Source of the DNA: Amphiprion ocellaris
Lineage: Eukaryota; Chordata; Actinopteri; Pomacentridae
Direction: 5' to 3'
Length of the DNA stretch: 64,000 nucleotides
NCBI RefSeq assembly: GCF_022539595.1
Contig: NC_072777.1
Coordinates: 36,076,681 to 36,140,680 of the forward strand
A program made the position numbers and the translations under genes. The first letter of the stretch is position 1; every line of letters begins with the position of its first letter. Of the stretch, positions 34,366 through 45,643 are shown piece after piece. Below the pieces are notes generated by a model that was given only the letters and a program-made list of their open reading frames with translations, was not told the origin of the DNA and ran no database searches.

Positions 34366-37347
34366 GTGTCTGTCCCCCGACCACCAAAATTCAATAAATT
34401 AAGCAAATCAAAACTAAACAAAAGACATAGTAACCATAAAAATCTAATTAAAATTAATACCACTATTTCAACTGAGCGAAGAAACAGGACAATTAAATGT
34501 GGTCTGTTAAATATTAGATCTCTCTCGTCTAAATCTCTGTTAGTAAATGATTTGATAACCGATCACCAGATTGATTTGTTCTGTTTGACTGAAACCTGGT
34601 TGCAGCAGGAAGAATATGTTAGTCTAAATGAATCAACTCCTACTAGTCATACTAACTGTGATGTTCCTCCAATCACGGGCCGAGGAGGAGGAGTGGCAGC
34701 AATTTACCTCTCTAGCTTAAAAATGAACCAGAGACCTAAACCTAGTTACAGTTCATTTGAAAATCTTACTCTCAGTCTCTCTCATCCAGATTTAAAAGCT
34801 CAGAAACCAGTTTTATTTGTTGTTGTATATCGTCCTCCTGCTCCTTACTCTGAGTTTTTATCTCAATTCTCAGACTTTTTATCTGATTTAGTGCTCAGCT
34901 CAGATAAAGTCATTATTGTGGGTGACTTCAACATTCATGTTGACGTGGACAGTGACAGCCTTACGACTGCTTTTAATTCAATATTAGACTCAATTGGGTT
35001 TTCTCAACATGTAAATAAACCAACTCATAGTTTTAATCATACTCTTGACCTCGTTCTGACTTATGGCATAGAAATCAAACAGTTAACAGTATTTCCCCAG
35101 AACCCTCTTCTTTCTGACCATTTTATGATAACATTTCAATTTACAACAATAGATTGTATAGGAGTTAAGAATAAATATCATTACAGTAGATGTCTGTCTC
35201 ACAATTCAGTGACTAAATTTAAGGAAATAATACCCTCTCTATTTAGTCCAGCACCACTTACTGATATAATGGAAGGGAAATATTATAATTTTACCCCCAC
35301 AGAAGTGGATTATATTGTTTATAATGCTGCAGCCTCACTGCGTACAACACTTGATAGTGTTGCACCTGTAAAAAAGAAAGTTCTATCTCAGAGAGGACCT
35401 GCTCCTTGGTATAATTCCCAGCTGCGGACTTTAAAGCAGGCGTCCCGAAAGCTGGAAAGGAAGTGGTACTCCACTAATTTAGAGGAAGTTTATGTAGCTT
35501 GGAAAAAAAGTCTAGTAATTTATAAAAAAGCTCTTCGTAATGCCAGGACAACATATTATTCATCTTTAATAGAGGAAAACAAGAACAACCCCAGGTTTCT
35601 CTTCAGCACTGTAGCCAGGCTGACAAAGAGTCAGAGCTCTGTTGAACCTTGTATTCCTTTAGCTTTGAGCAGTAACAACTTCATGAGCTTCTTTACAAAT
35701 AAAATTATTACGATTAGAGAAAAAATTACTCTGGCCCTTCCTACAAATGTCACAGATGTATCATCGAGTACAGATACTTTAGAATTGGCTGTAAGACCAG
35801 ATGGATATTTAGAATTTTTCACCCCCATACATCTCTCTGAGCTAATTTCAATAGTTTCTACATCCAAACCATCAACATGTCTTTTAGATCCTATCCCAAC
35901 TAGACTGTTCAAGGAGGCTTTACCTTTAATTAATTCCTCAATGTTAGATCTGATTAATCTCTCTCTAGTAACAGGTTATGTACCACAGGCTTTTAAGGTT
36001 GCTGTAATCAAACCTTTACTTAAAAAGCCCACTCTAGATCCAGATGTTTTAGCCAACTATAGACCAATTTCCAACCTCCCATTTCTCTCTAAAATTCTGG
36101 AAAGAACAGTTGCAAATCAATTATATGAACATTTACAAAGGAATAGCCTGTTTGAAGAGTTTCAGTCAGGCTTCAGAGTGCATCATAGCACAGAAACAGC
36201 TCTGGTGAAAGTTACTAATGACCTTCTCATAGCGTCAGATAATGGACTGGTCTCTATACTTATTTTATTGGACCTTAGTGCAGCATTCGATACAATCGAC
36301 CACAAACTTTTATTACAGCGACTAGACCATTCTATTGGCATTAAAGGGACAGCACTGGACTGGTTTAAATCCTACTTATCAGACAGGTTCCAGTTTGTGC
36401 ATGTCAACAATGACTCTTCTGAGCATACTAGGGTTAATCATGGAGTTCCTCAGGGTTCTGTCTTAGGACCAATACTGTTCACATTATACATGCTTCCCTT
36501 AGGCAACATTATTAGGAAGCACTGTATTAATTTCCATTGTTATGCTGACGACACTCAATTGTATTTATCTATGAAGCCAAATGAAACTAATCAGCTAGCT
36601 AGACTGCAAGATTGTCTTAAGGACATAAAGACCTGGATGACCTATAATTTCTTACTACTAAATTCAGACAAGACTGAAGTCATTGTATTTGGCCCCAAAC
36701 ATCTTAGAGAATTGCTTTCAAAGCATATAGTTACTCTGGATGGCATTACATTGGCCTCCAGTACTACTGTGAGGAACCTCGGTGTTATCTTTGACCAGGA
36801 CATGTCCTTTAACTCGCACATAAAACAAATCTGTAGGACTTCCTTTTTCCACCTGAGAAATATTGTGAAAATCAGGAACATCCTGTCTCAGAGTGATGCA
36901 GAAAAACTAGTCCATGCATTTGTTACTTCTAGGCTTGACTACTGTAATTCCTTATTATCAGGTTGTCCCAATAGCTCTCTGAAACATCTACAGCTGATCC
37001 AAAATGCTGCAGCCAGAGTACTGACGGGAGTTAGCAAGAGAGATCATATTTCTCCTATATTGGTTTCTCTTCATTGGCTCCCTGTTAAATCTAGAATAGA
37101 ATTCAAAATCCTTCTTCTGACATATAAAGCTCTTAACAACCAATCTCCATCATATCTTAAAGACCTGATAGTACCATATTATCCTAGCAGAACTCTTCGC
37201 TCTCAGACTGCAGGCTTACTTGGAGAAGTGACCTGTAACTTCTCTCTAAAAGTAGAATGGGAGGCGGAGCCTTCAGTTATCAGCTCCTCTCCTGTGGAAC
37301 CAGCTCCCAGTTTGGGTTCGGGAGGTGGACACCCTCTCTATTTTTAA
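34366..37347 (+). CDS. LINE ORF2: apurinic-like endonuclease and reverse transcriptase
   Basis: A 993-codon open frame. The N-terminal third is an exonuclease-endonuclease-phosphatase domain (LNIRSL at about 48-53, TETWL 75-79, VGDFNIH near 186), which nicks target DNA. The reverse transcriptase follows: RPISNLPFLSKILE, then LDLSAAFDTIDH near 634, PQGSVLGPILFTLY near 694 and the catalytic YADDTQLY at about 726. The frame is intact up to roughly 37245. Beyond that, the conserved LINE C-terminus (SAPLLWNQLPVWVRE-type, ending at TAG near 37390) continues in another frame, so small indels between about 37245 and 37290 give an aberrant C-terminus. The true start codon is uncertain. This is a recent but probably non-autonomous insertion. 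Confidence 0.9.
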   Translation: MSVPRPPKFNKLSKSKLNKRHSNHKNLIKINTTISTERRNRTIKCGLLNIRSLSSKSLLVNDLITDHQIDLFCLTETWLQQEEYVSLNESTPTSHTNCDVPPITGRGGGVAAIYLSSLKMNQRPKPSYSSFENLTLSLSHPDLKAQKPVLFVVVYRPPAPYSEFLSQFSDFLSDLVLSSDKVIIVGDFNIHVDVDSDSLTTAFNSILDSIGFSQHVNKPTHSFNHTLDLVLTYGIEIKQLTVFPQNPLLSDHFMITFQFTTIDCIGVKNKYHYSRCLSHNSVTKFKEIIPSLFSPAPLTDIMEGKYYNFTPTEVDYIVYNAAASLRTTLDSVAPVKKKVLSQRGPAPWYNSQLRTLKQASRKLERKWYSTNLEEVYVAWKKSLVIYKKALRNARTTYYSSLIEENKNNPRFLFSTVARLTKSQSSVEPCIPLALSSNNFMSFFTNKIITIREKITLALPTNVTDVSSSTDTLELAVRPDGYLEFFTPIHLSELISIVSTSKPSTCLLDPIPTRLFKEALPLINSSMLDLINLSLVTGYVPQAFKVAVIKPLLKKPTLDPDVLANYRPISNLPFLSKILERTVANQLYEHLQRNSLFEEFQSGFRVHHSTETALVKVTNDLLIASDNGLVSILILLDLSAAFDTIDHKLLLQRLDHSIGIKGTALDWFKSYLSDRFQFVHVNNDSSEHTRVNHGVPQGSVLGPILFTLYMLPLGNIIRKHCINFHCYADDTQLYLSMKPNETNQLARLQDCLKDIKTWMTYNFLLLNSDKTEVIVFGPKHLRELLSKHIVTLDGITLASSTTVRNLGVIFDQDMSFNSHIKQICRTSFFHLRNIVKIRNILSQSDAEKLVHAFVTSRLDYCNSLLSGCPNSSLKHLQLIQNAAARVLTGVSKRDHISPILVSLHWLPVKSRIEFKILLLTYKALNNQSPSYLKDLIVPYYPSRTLRSQTAGLLGEVTCNFSLKVEWEAEPSVISSSPVEPAPSLGSGGGHPLYF

Positions 37348-37998
37348 GACCAGGCTTAAAACCTTCCTTTTTGACAAAGCTTATAGTTAGGGCTGACTGG
37401 GTGACCCTGACGGGGTGAGCTGGTGTTTTCATTTGCAAAACTGACTTCCCCTCTTGACGTCCCTTTAGTTTGCCCCTAGTTATGCTGCTATAGGCCTAGA
37501 CTGCTGGGGAACCTCTCTGGATGCACTGAGCCCTTCTCTAACTACCTATGTATTTACTATATATACCATTATTGCATTACATTCACTCTGTTTCTTTCTG
37601 TGTCCTTTCTCCGAGTGTCCCTGGTCCCAGAGCTGGATGCTGGATGCTTCAGATGTGTGGCTGTGTTTTATGGTCCTTGTGTCCCACCCCCCCACCTCTC
37701 TATCTCTACCCCTCTATCTGTATCCCTCTATCTCTACCTCTACCCCTCTATCTCTACCCCTCTATCTCTACCTCTCTACTTCTTCTGTCCCTCTCAACCC
37801 GCCCGGCCAGCAGGCAGATGGGTCCCCCCACATTAGAGCCGGGTTCTGCTCGAGGTTTTTTTCCCTGTTAAAAGGGTGTTTTCCTTGTCACTGTTGCCTT
37901 TTGGCTTGCTCTGGGGTTCAGGCATATGGGTTCTGTAAAGCGTCTCGAGACAATTTGACTGTAATTGGCGCTATATAAATAAAATTGAATTGAATTAA

Positions 37999-39036
37999 TG
38001 CTATAAGACTAATAACTTGTTCTGAAATGTTATTTTTAAATCTGGTCTTCCTTTAGTAGGAATGTCTGACTCCAAAGGGTAGATTCTATAGCAACATGCA
38101 GTCAGCATGCAGTCATGGACCTCTCCATTGACTCATCCAGAATGTCATTTTTTAGTCTAGATTAAATGATGCAGGTAATCATTAAGCTGTAAAGGTTGAT
38201 TTTATTGAAATTATTGTGTTATCACTCTTTCCCTGATGCACATGATCCACCAAATGGAGCCGTCACAACGCTCCTGGCAACCAAAGGCCACGGGAGCCAC
38301 AACTTTTCCACATCCCAATAACTTCCATTTGAATATGTGTGACACTGTGAGCCATGAACCTTCACACTCCTCTCCCTGCTCTGTTCCCAGAATCATTCAG
38401 CTCTGGTCCATTTTAGCCACCCTCGCCTGTAAATTTGCATCCTATTTCAGTTAACTTTATCATTTCATATCATTTGCATAATATGTCTGACAGGGCAGGC
38501 TGTTGGCTGATATATGATGTTCTGTACAAGGATAAAGTGGTGATCGCTGGGAAGGGACGCCCCATACTGCCCCAGGCTGCTCCCCCTGAGGGCAGAAGAG
38601 CTGCACTGGAAAATAAATCCCCATCATATGAAAGTATTCTCAACCTTGCCCCGCTTAATGAACGGCGGCATGAAAGCGAAAAGAAAGTGGACAATAACAA
38701 AAGGCCTGATGTCCCTCTGCCTTCAGAGGAAATGAATGCTTTTACCGGCTTCTTTCCAAAACAAATATCTGGTCTTCCATTAGAGTTAACTAAGACCCTG
38801 AGAATGCTTCATGTGCTCAGGAGAAATGTTGTTTTTCTGCTATGAATCAGCAAAGAAGCAATCAGAACATTGATAAAAGAAGCTCTTCTTTCATGCATTT
38901 GGTTTTATCTGTGTGCATTTCTTCTGGAGTAATGTTCCACCTGTTTACCATCCCTTAGAGGCTGAATGGAAGTTATTAGGGGCAGTGGGGAGGTCAGAGG
39001 ACGGAAAATATTTTCTTTTGTTCAGGGAAAGTGACC
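37999..39036. other. Intergenic stretch between LINE and Tc1 element
   Basis: No recognisable gene. An open frame at 38435-38845 has no domain I know. The region around 38400-38500 contains two ATTTGCAT-type octamers (atttgcatcc and atttgcataa) in AT-rich sequence and could be a regulatory element; this is weak. Confidence 0.3.
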
Positions 39037-39038
39037 TA

Positions 39039-40660
39039 CACACGTGGACAAAATAGTTGCTACCCCTCAGTTAATGAAAGAGAAACCCACAATTGTCACA
39101 GAAATAATTTGAAACTGACAAAAGTAATAATAAATAAAAATTCTATGAAAATTAACCAATGAAAATCAGACATTGCTTTTGAACCGTGGTTTAACAGAAT
39201 TATTTAAAAAATAAATTCATGAAACAGGCCTGGACAAAAATGATGGTAACCCTAGAAAAGACTGAAAATAATGTGACCATAGGGACATGTTCAATCAAGG
39301 TGTGTCCTCTAATTAGCATCACAGGTGTCTACAAACTTGTAATCAGTCAGTCGGCCTATTTATAGGGTTACAGTAGTCACTGTGCTGTTTGGTGACATGG
39401 TGTGAACCACACTAAACATGGACCAGAGGAAGCCAAGGAGAGAGTTGTCTCAGGAGATTAGAAAGAAAATTATAGACCAGCATGTTAAAGGTAAAGGCTA
39501 GAAGACCATCTCCAAGCAGCTTGATGTTCCTGTGACTACAGTTGCACATATTATTCAGAAATTTAAGATCCATGGGACTGTAGCCAACCTCCCTGGACGT
39601 GGCCTCAGGAGGAAAATTGATGACAAATGGAAGAGACGGATAATAGGAATGATAACAAAAGAGCCCAGAACAACCTCTAAAGACATTAAAGGTGAACTCC
39701 AAGGTCAAGCTACATCAGTGTCAGATCACACCATCCATCATTGTTTGAACCAAAGTGGACTTCATGGGAGACGACCAAGGAGGACACCATTGTTGAAAAC
39801 AAATCATAAAAAAGCCAGACTGGAATTTGCCAAACTGCATGTTGACAAGCCACAAAGCTTCTGGGAGAATGTCCTATGGACAGACCAGACAAAACTGGAA
39901 CTTTTTGGTACATCAGCTCTATGTTCACAGATGCAGAAATGAAGCATATGAAGAAAAGAACACTGTCCCTACTGTGGAACATGGAGGAGGTTCTGTTATG
40001 TTCTGGGGCTGCTTTGCTGCATCTGGTACAGGGTGTCTGGAATCTGTGCAGGTACAATGAAATCTCATGACTATCAAGGTATTCTAGAGAGAAATGTGCT
40101 GCCCAGTGTCAGAAAGCTTGGTCTCAGTCGCAGGTCGTGGGTCTTGCAACAGGATAATGAGGCAAAACACACAGCTAAAAACAGCCAAGAACGGCTAAGA
40201 GGAAAACATTGGACTATTCTGAAGTGGCCTCTATGAGCCCTGATCTAAATCCTATTGAACATCTGTGGAAGGAGCTGAAACATGGCGTCTGGAGAAGGAA
40301 CCTTCAAACCTGAGACAACTGGAGCAGTCTGCTGATGAGGAGTGGACCAGAATACCTGCTGAGAGGTGCAGAAGTCTCACTGACAGTTACACAAATGGTT
40401 TCATTGCAGTGATTGCCTCAAGAGGTTGTGCAACAAAATATTAAGTTAAGGGTACCATCATTTTTGTCCAGGCCTGTTTCATGGGTTTATTTTTTAAATA
40501 ATTCTGTTAAACCACGGTTCAAAAGCAATGTCTGATTTTCATTGGTTAATTTTCATAGAATTTTCATTTATTATTACTTTTGTCAGATTCAAATTATTTC
40601 TGTGAGCATTGTGGGTTTTTCTTCCATTAACCGAGGGGTACCAACAGTTTTGTCCGTGTG
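39039..40660 (+). mobile_element. Tc1-type transposon with long inverted repeats
   Basis: 1,622 bp between TA target duplications (39037-39038, 40661-40662). Terminal inverted repeats of about 215 bp (39039-about 39254, about 40447-40660) carry two copies each of a 'gg(c)aaaaatgatggtacc'-type binding motif at their outer and inner ends, the IR/DR organisation known from Sleeping Beauty-like elements. They enclose a broken transposase. Confidence 0.95.
39418..40444 (+). pseudogene. Tc1 transposase pseudogene
   Basis: Starts at ATG 39418 (MDQRKPRRELSQEIRKK). The paired-like helix-turn-helix region, the GRRPRR-type hook, and all three catalytic positions are recognisable in different frames: Asp in VLWTDQTK, Asp in LQQDNEAKHTAK, and Glu in NPIEHLWKELK. 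It ends at GCATKY-TAA (40442-40444). TAG at 39499-39501 stops the frame at codon 28, and at least three frameshifts follow (around 39910, 40060 and 40235). It cannot encode an active enzyme. Confidence 0.93.
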
Positions 40661-40662
40661 TA

Positions 40663-42329
40663 CATTTTACACAAAAGAAGCTTTTTAACTTTTTCTCATC
40701 CCTGACTTTCATTATTTTATTTTTTCGTTCTAAATTATACTTTTATATCATTAAAAAGAAAAAAAGTCTAAATCCTTTGTTTCAGGCCTCCCAAATGTGA
40801 ATATTTTTGGGTTTCTTTGCTGCTTGATGACAAAGTCAATATTTTTCAGTTGTGGACGAAACAAGACATTTGGTGATATTTAGATGTTAAGGTTAACTGA
40901 AACACTGATCAATACTTTTCATCATTTTCTGAAAACGTATGGATCAAACAACTAACCGATTAATGCAGCTCTGATGTGTTTAGTTTGGTCCAAAGAACAG
41001 AAATTCTGTCTCTGCTCTTCTACAAAACATAAATAACAAGTTAAAGTGTTGCTTTATAAAATAGTTTTATTCTTCCTTTATTAAAATGTACATAAATGTG
41101 TGTTTGGTTTTAGGCAAAGAACAAGAAATTCTCTCTCGGCATCAGAGCTTCATTTGAACTCATTTATAGGCCTTAAAACAGTTAATTAACATCATTTATT
41201 TATTCTATTTTACAAATAGGCTAAGTGGCTATTTATTTTTTATATTTGCCATAGATATATTGTTTGACATATTAGAGCAAAGGAAATATAGTTTTCCCAC
41301 CTAAGCAGAAGGTACACACAAGGAAAACTTGCTTTTTAATAAAAAGTTAAATTTAAGATTCCTCTTATTAATACTTTTTCTTATCACAGACTAGTTTCCT
41401 TATTTAATTCTTCCCTTATCCAGTCTATTGTATGAAGGAAATGTTGTTTTTCTATGTCTAGAAATAACCAGAAAAGGTCTGCATTTTAATAAAAATGTAA
41501 TTTTAGATTCCTCTTAACTGCAGTACTTTGTGTGCAGTCCTTTAAATAAGGCCTTTTTGTGTTTCTAGCCAACAGGTGAATGGATGGAAGCAGCTGTACG
41601 CTACGTACAAAGTTGGGATGAATTAGCATCAGCAGCATTAATGAAGGGTGGAGGGGCAGAGGTGTCACCATTGTGAGTGGGGAGAAGAAAAGCTGGTCTC
41701 TGACAAAGCTCTGACTCACTCTATCTCATCCATTAGATGTTTGAAAAGCACAAAGGAGTCTGCTAATGCATAGATAACCTGGAGGTCTCTTTGGGTTCCT
41801 TCTTGGTCCCTCTTTTGCGTCTTCCTTCCTATTGCTGTCGCTCGCTTCGACACCACCTTTCTTCCGGCACCCCCCCCACCCCCCCCAGTCTTCTCATTTG
41901 TGACGCCTTTTATCTGTAGTGATACACTGCATACGTTTCCAGTCTCTCCCATTGGTTTGTGGCTCTTAACTCCCCTTCATTAAGGCCAACGTAGAACCCA
42001 GAAGCCACTGAAGACGGATGGCGTGTTGCTGTGGTCACTCTGATTAAAACTCCTGTTCTACCTATTACACCTCACGGACCATTAATGGCACTCGATTAAT
42101 ATCCTGAGATTCATGAGTGTTTTATCACCTCACACTCTGTAATCACTTGTGGAAAATGTGTTGATCTGAGATAATGGGCCACTAAAGTGCAGTTTGATGT
42201 GAGAACGGAGAGCAGAGAAAGGCAAAGACAGACCCAGTTCTGCTGCTGCAAGACTCAGACGTCCTCCAGTCCACTTCTGCTGCATTTCTCTGGATGCCTT
42301 CAACAGATCAATAGAGAAAATCTATTCTT
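40663..42329. other. AT-rich intergenic region
   Basis: About 40780-40975 is the old interspersed repeat shared with 13432 and 31420. The rest shows no gene. A C-run (41872-41887) lies in a pyrimidine-rich patch. Confidence 0.4.
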
Positions 42330-42333
42330 TTAA

Positions 42334-42880
42334 CCCTCGTGTCGTCCTGCGGGTCAAAATTGACCCGTTTTAAAGTTTGAAAATGAGGAAAAAAAATTTA
42401 AAATGTCACAGTGAATCTTCTGATGTCCACATTTTCAACATCTTTGGTAAATTTTCAAACATTTTTGGGTGGAAAAAAAGAAATGTTAAAAGAAATGTTT
42501 CTTTAAGAACATTCACAAAAAAATCTACTAAAATCCAGTGAAATTTGCTGGATTTTAGTTTATTTTTTGTGAATGTTCTTAAAGAAAATATTAGAAGTTT
42601 TACTGATATATATATGGAATCACTTTTGATATTTTTAGTATTTTGTGGAAGATTTTTACTCATTTTTTGAAAATATTTACAAGAATTTTCTTGCAAAATT
42701 AGTTTTTTAAAACATTTTTTAAAATAAAATTATTAAGGAAAACTTTTAAGGAATTATTTGAATTTTTCTGAAGATTTTGCAAATTTTCAGAAATTTGGGG
42801 ATGTTTTTGCTGAATTTTTGGATTTTTTTCAGACAAGGAAACTATATTTTTGGTGCCCATAAACAAAGATAACAGGAGAG
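42334..42880. mobile_element. TTAA-flanked miniature element
   Basis: TTAA at 42330-42333 and 42881-42884. The left end CCCTCGTGTCGTCCTGCGGG carries the GACCC side, and the right end ...GATAACAGGAGAG carries the TTGTCTGAA side. Central palindrome near 42540. Confidence 0.8.
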
Positions 42881-42887
42881 TTAAAGG

Positions 42888-43290
42888 GGTACTTTGCTCA
42901 AATCACAAAAAGAACGTATTTACACTTCATCTCTAATGTTTTTTTCATACAAACTACATTGTTTTGGTGTCCAGAAAGCTGAGTTTTCTGCCCTCAATTG
43001 AAACTAATTCACGTGATTATCCTCAATCATGGGGCTCTATTTCTTTGATAGAAAGGAGTTCAGGTTTTGTGGATTATCCATTCTTCTGGAACAAAATGCT
43101 GCTCTTGATTTTCTTTTTAAATGTCTTTGCTGTGACAACAACGGAATGTTTTCCATTCACCTCCTTTGTATCGGGGTGGAATCATTACAGATAAATGTCT
43201 CAGAACCACCACACTATCTGCATGGTGAGATGCCACTAGAGATACAGAGGAAAATGTGTTTTTCTTTTGTAATTTGGGCAAAGTGAAGCA
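42888..43290. mobile_element. Candidate DNA-transposon remnant
   Basis: The ends 'gtactttgctcaaatc' and 'gtaatttgggcaaagtg' are imperfect inverted repeats about 400 bp apart. The interior looks like a fish interspersed repeat. Family not assigned. Confidence 0.4.
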
Positions 43291-43687
43291 GCACAACACA
43301 GTCTCCAAGAAAGTAAGTAATAAATCAACTACTTATTGGATAAAGCTAATACATGTAGACTGAAAAAAAACGCCACGAAACAGAAAGAAAGATATTTGTC
43401 AAGTTGCAAAATGTTCATTTTTATTTATTTTCCAGAAATATCTACACTTACAATATGATCCCTGCTTGAAGCCACTTTTAATGGGTTTTATTGGCATTTA
43501 GAACATTTGGTTAAAGTTGGGGAAGGATGTTGGTCTTTGGTTAAAACAGATCATGTCCACAGTGATTTCAAGGACACAAATGCAAAATCCAGAGTGTCAG
43601 AATCTCGAGCTTTGTACGCTCTTCACCGGCCCTGACCACCTCCACACAATTTAAGATTTTTTTTATCTCGCTTGAAAAAAGTCATGC

Positions 43688-44329
43688 CAGAAGGTCCTCA
43701 GTTTACGACGTCCTCGACTTACGACGTTTCATCATTACATCAGAACTGGTCACGTGGAAGTAGTTGTTGAGCGGAGTGGATGAATATTGTATGTACAGTC
43801 GTCACGCGGTGCTATAAGACGGCTTTGTTTACATTTGCAGCCACGCTGGATTATTCTACATTCACTAACTTCATTATGGCTCCCAGCGTCAGTCAGACTT
43901 AATTCAATTCAATTTTATTTATATAGCGCCAGTTACAGTCAAATTGTCTCAAGACGCTTTCCAGAACCCATATGCCTGAACCCCCAGAGCAGCCCTAAGG
44001 AGACAGTGGCAGGAAAACACCCTTTTAACAGGGAAAAAACCTGGAGCAGAACCTGGCTTTTTATGTGGGGGGACCCATCTGCTGCTGGCCGGACGGGTTG
44101 AGAGGGACAGAGAAACTTACAATTTACATTTTCACCTGTATTTTCCTACTGAGTTGTGTTTCAGTGTGAGTTAATGACTGTTTGTCTTTACTGTAGTTGT
44201 AATAATATGTAAACTGATTGATATCCTAACAGCTCTGTTTACGTTTTCACTTGAGTTCTGACTTACGGCGAAAATCGACTTCTGTCACACCGTAGGAACG
44301 GAACTCTGATGTAAGTTGAGGACCTTCTG
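43688..44329. mobile_element. Mariner/Tigger-like element, second copy, interrupted
   Basis: Shares ends with 20854-21546 (CAGAAGGTCCTCAGTTTACG and ...GAGGACCTTCTG, then TA at 44330-44331). An L2-type LINE tail is inserted at about 43903-44105. Confidence 0.65.
43903..44105 (-). mobile_element. 3'-end fragment of the L2-like LINE
   Basis: Reverse complement of the tail of the LINE at 34100-37998, from the TTGAA repeats and 'atatagcgcc' to the 'ccggacgggttgagaggga' segment. It is severely 5' truncated, as is usual for LINE insertions. Confidence 0.9.
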
Positions 44330-44510
44330 TATTTGGAAAAATGAACTACAAGCATAAAGGAGTCATTTCAAGGAGAAGCGGTTGTTAATAAATTGGATAA
44401 ATAAAACCAAAAATACATCTATGACCACGTAGAGCAAGAATTAAGTCTTCTTTTGACTGCTTCTGACAATGATTCCAGCTATTCCTGATCCTTTAAACCT
44501 CTGGTATCAA

Positions 44511-44972
44511 CCACAGACTGTATAGATGTGGACGTAGCCTTCACCAGTGGTTTGTGGACTACAGTTCTGAAGCCTACAGTTAGGGCTTTTTTGAAACCAG
44601 ACAGAACATGTTAGTGTTGGATGTGACTGAGATCTCAAAGATGCAACACACAGCGATTAGCTAGCAGGCTGTCCTATCATATACCCAATTTAATCATCTG
44701 TCTTCCTCTAAATTAGACCATCATTTACAAAATGAATGCCATGCTGTCTTCAGAAAGTCTTAAAACTACTATTAGAGTCTATAAACTCACCGGAAAATGT
44801 TTACTGAGACAATAGATCAAGTGAGAAGTCCTGTCGTTTTCTGATAGACTTCTACATGAGCAAGCTTCTTTCTGCAACCAGAGGAGTCGCCCCCTGCTGG
44901 TCACTGGACAGAATGCTGGTTTGACCTCATTTTTCAGTCCCAGAGACCCTTTTATGAGCCATCTATGGTATC
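44511..44972. mobile_element. Fish interspersed repeat with 'agactgtata' end
   Basis: Begins 'cacagactgtatagatgtgg' and contains 'gagtcgccccctgctggtca', ending 'gagccatctatgg'. I recall this as a common fish non-autonomous repeat. A relative of the end motif is at 60248-60365. Confidence 0.45.
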
Positions 44973-45643
44973 AGCGGTACAGTGTAGTTGCAATATTGAG
45001 TTTCCAGCTCAGCTCACGGCTACACAACATCTTTGCTGAGGTTCAATAAATTCCATCTTGTGCTTTATTCTAAACACCTTTCCTTGGTCTCGCTGGAAAA
45101 ATCATGATGTGAAGGAAAGATGTCAGTGAGAATTCATGAGAATAAAGACGACCGCTACTCTTCCATGTAGATATGTGATGATATGAGGCTGAACGTTGTT
45201 GATGTGGGTCTACTGTGGACACTGCACTGCTTCAGCTTTATCTCCTTCCCTTTGAAAAGGATGAATCACTGTATTCAACGTTAAAGAAGATAAGAAAGGA
45301 AGCGCATTTCCTTTGCTTTTAGGGAATTCAACCAACCCTCATCGTGTTACTTTTGGTATTTGCAGCTCATTTTAACCAGTGGGTCCACACCATGATCATC
45401 TTCTGGAGCACCAGGTTGAACTTTTTATTGTAGGAAATGGAGCGTGCTCAGTTAGGAACCTTCCTACTCAAAAAAGACTATTTGATCTCAGCTCTTGTCT
45501 GTTGTCATGACCTGATGCATGCTGGTATTGGCTTTAGCTCCTTGCATCCCTTACCTGATGGGCTAACAAAGAAGATAATTACTGATGCTAAATCTCCTCT
45601 CATTTTTTAATCCTCACTCTAAATAAAACAGTGAATGGCTTAA

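Larger units (their letters stand above)
34100..37998 (+). mobile_element. L2/CR1-like LINE (Maui-type), 5' truncated
   Basis: A non-LTR retrotransposon: the tail of ORF1, a full endonuclease-reverse transcriptase ORF2, a 3' region with a pyrimidine-rich TCTCTACCCC tandem stretch (about 37697-37780), and a tail 'ggcgctatataaataaaatt' ending in TTGAA repeats. The 5' end is placed near 34100 because the ORF1 frame meets a stop at 34114-34116. A 3'-only relative lies at 43903-44105. Clade is assigned from motifs and tail, by recall. Confidence 0.85.

Noticed and set aside
38435..38845. 136-codon frame between the LINE and the Tc1 element
   Set aside because: No domain, no splice context and no repeat copy. 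Not supportable as a gene.
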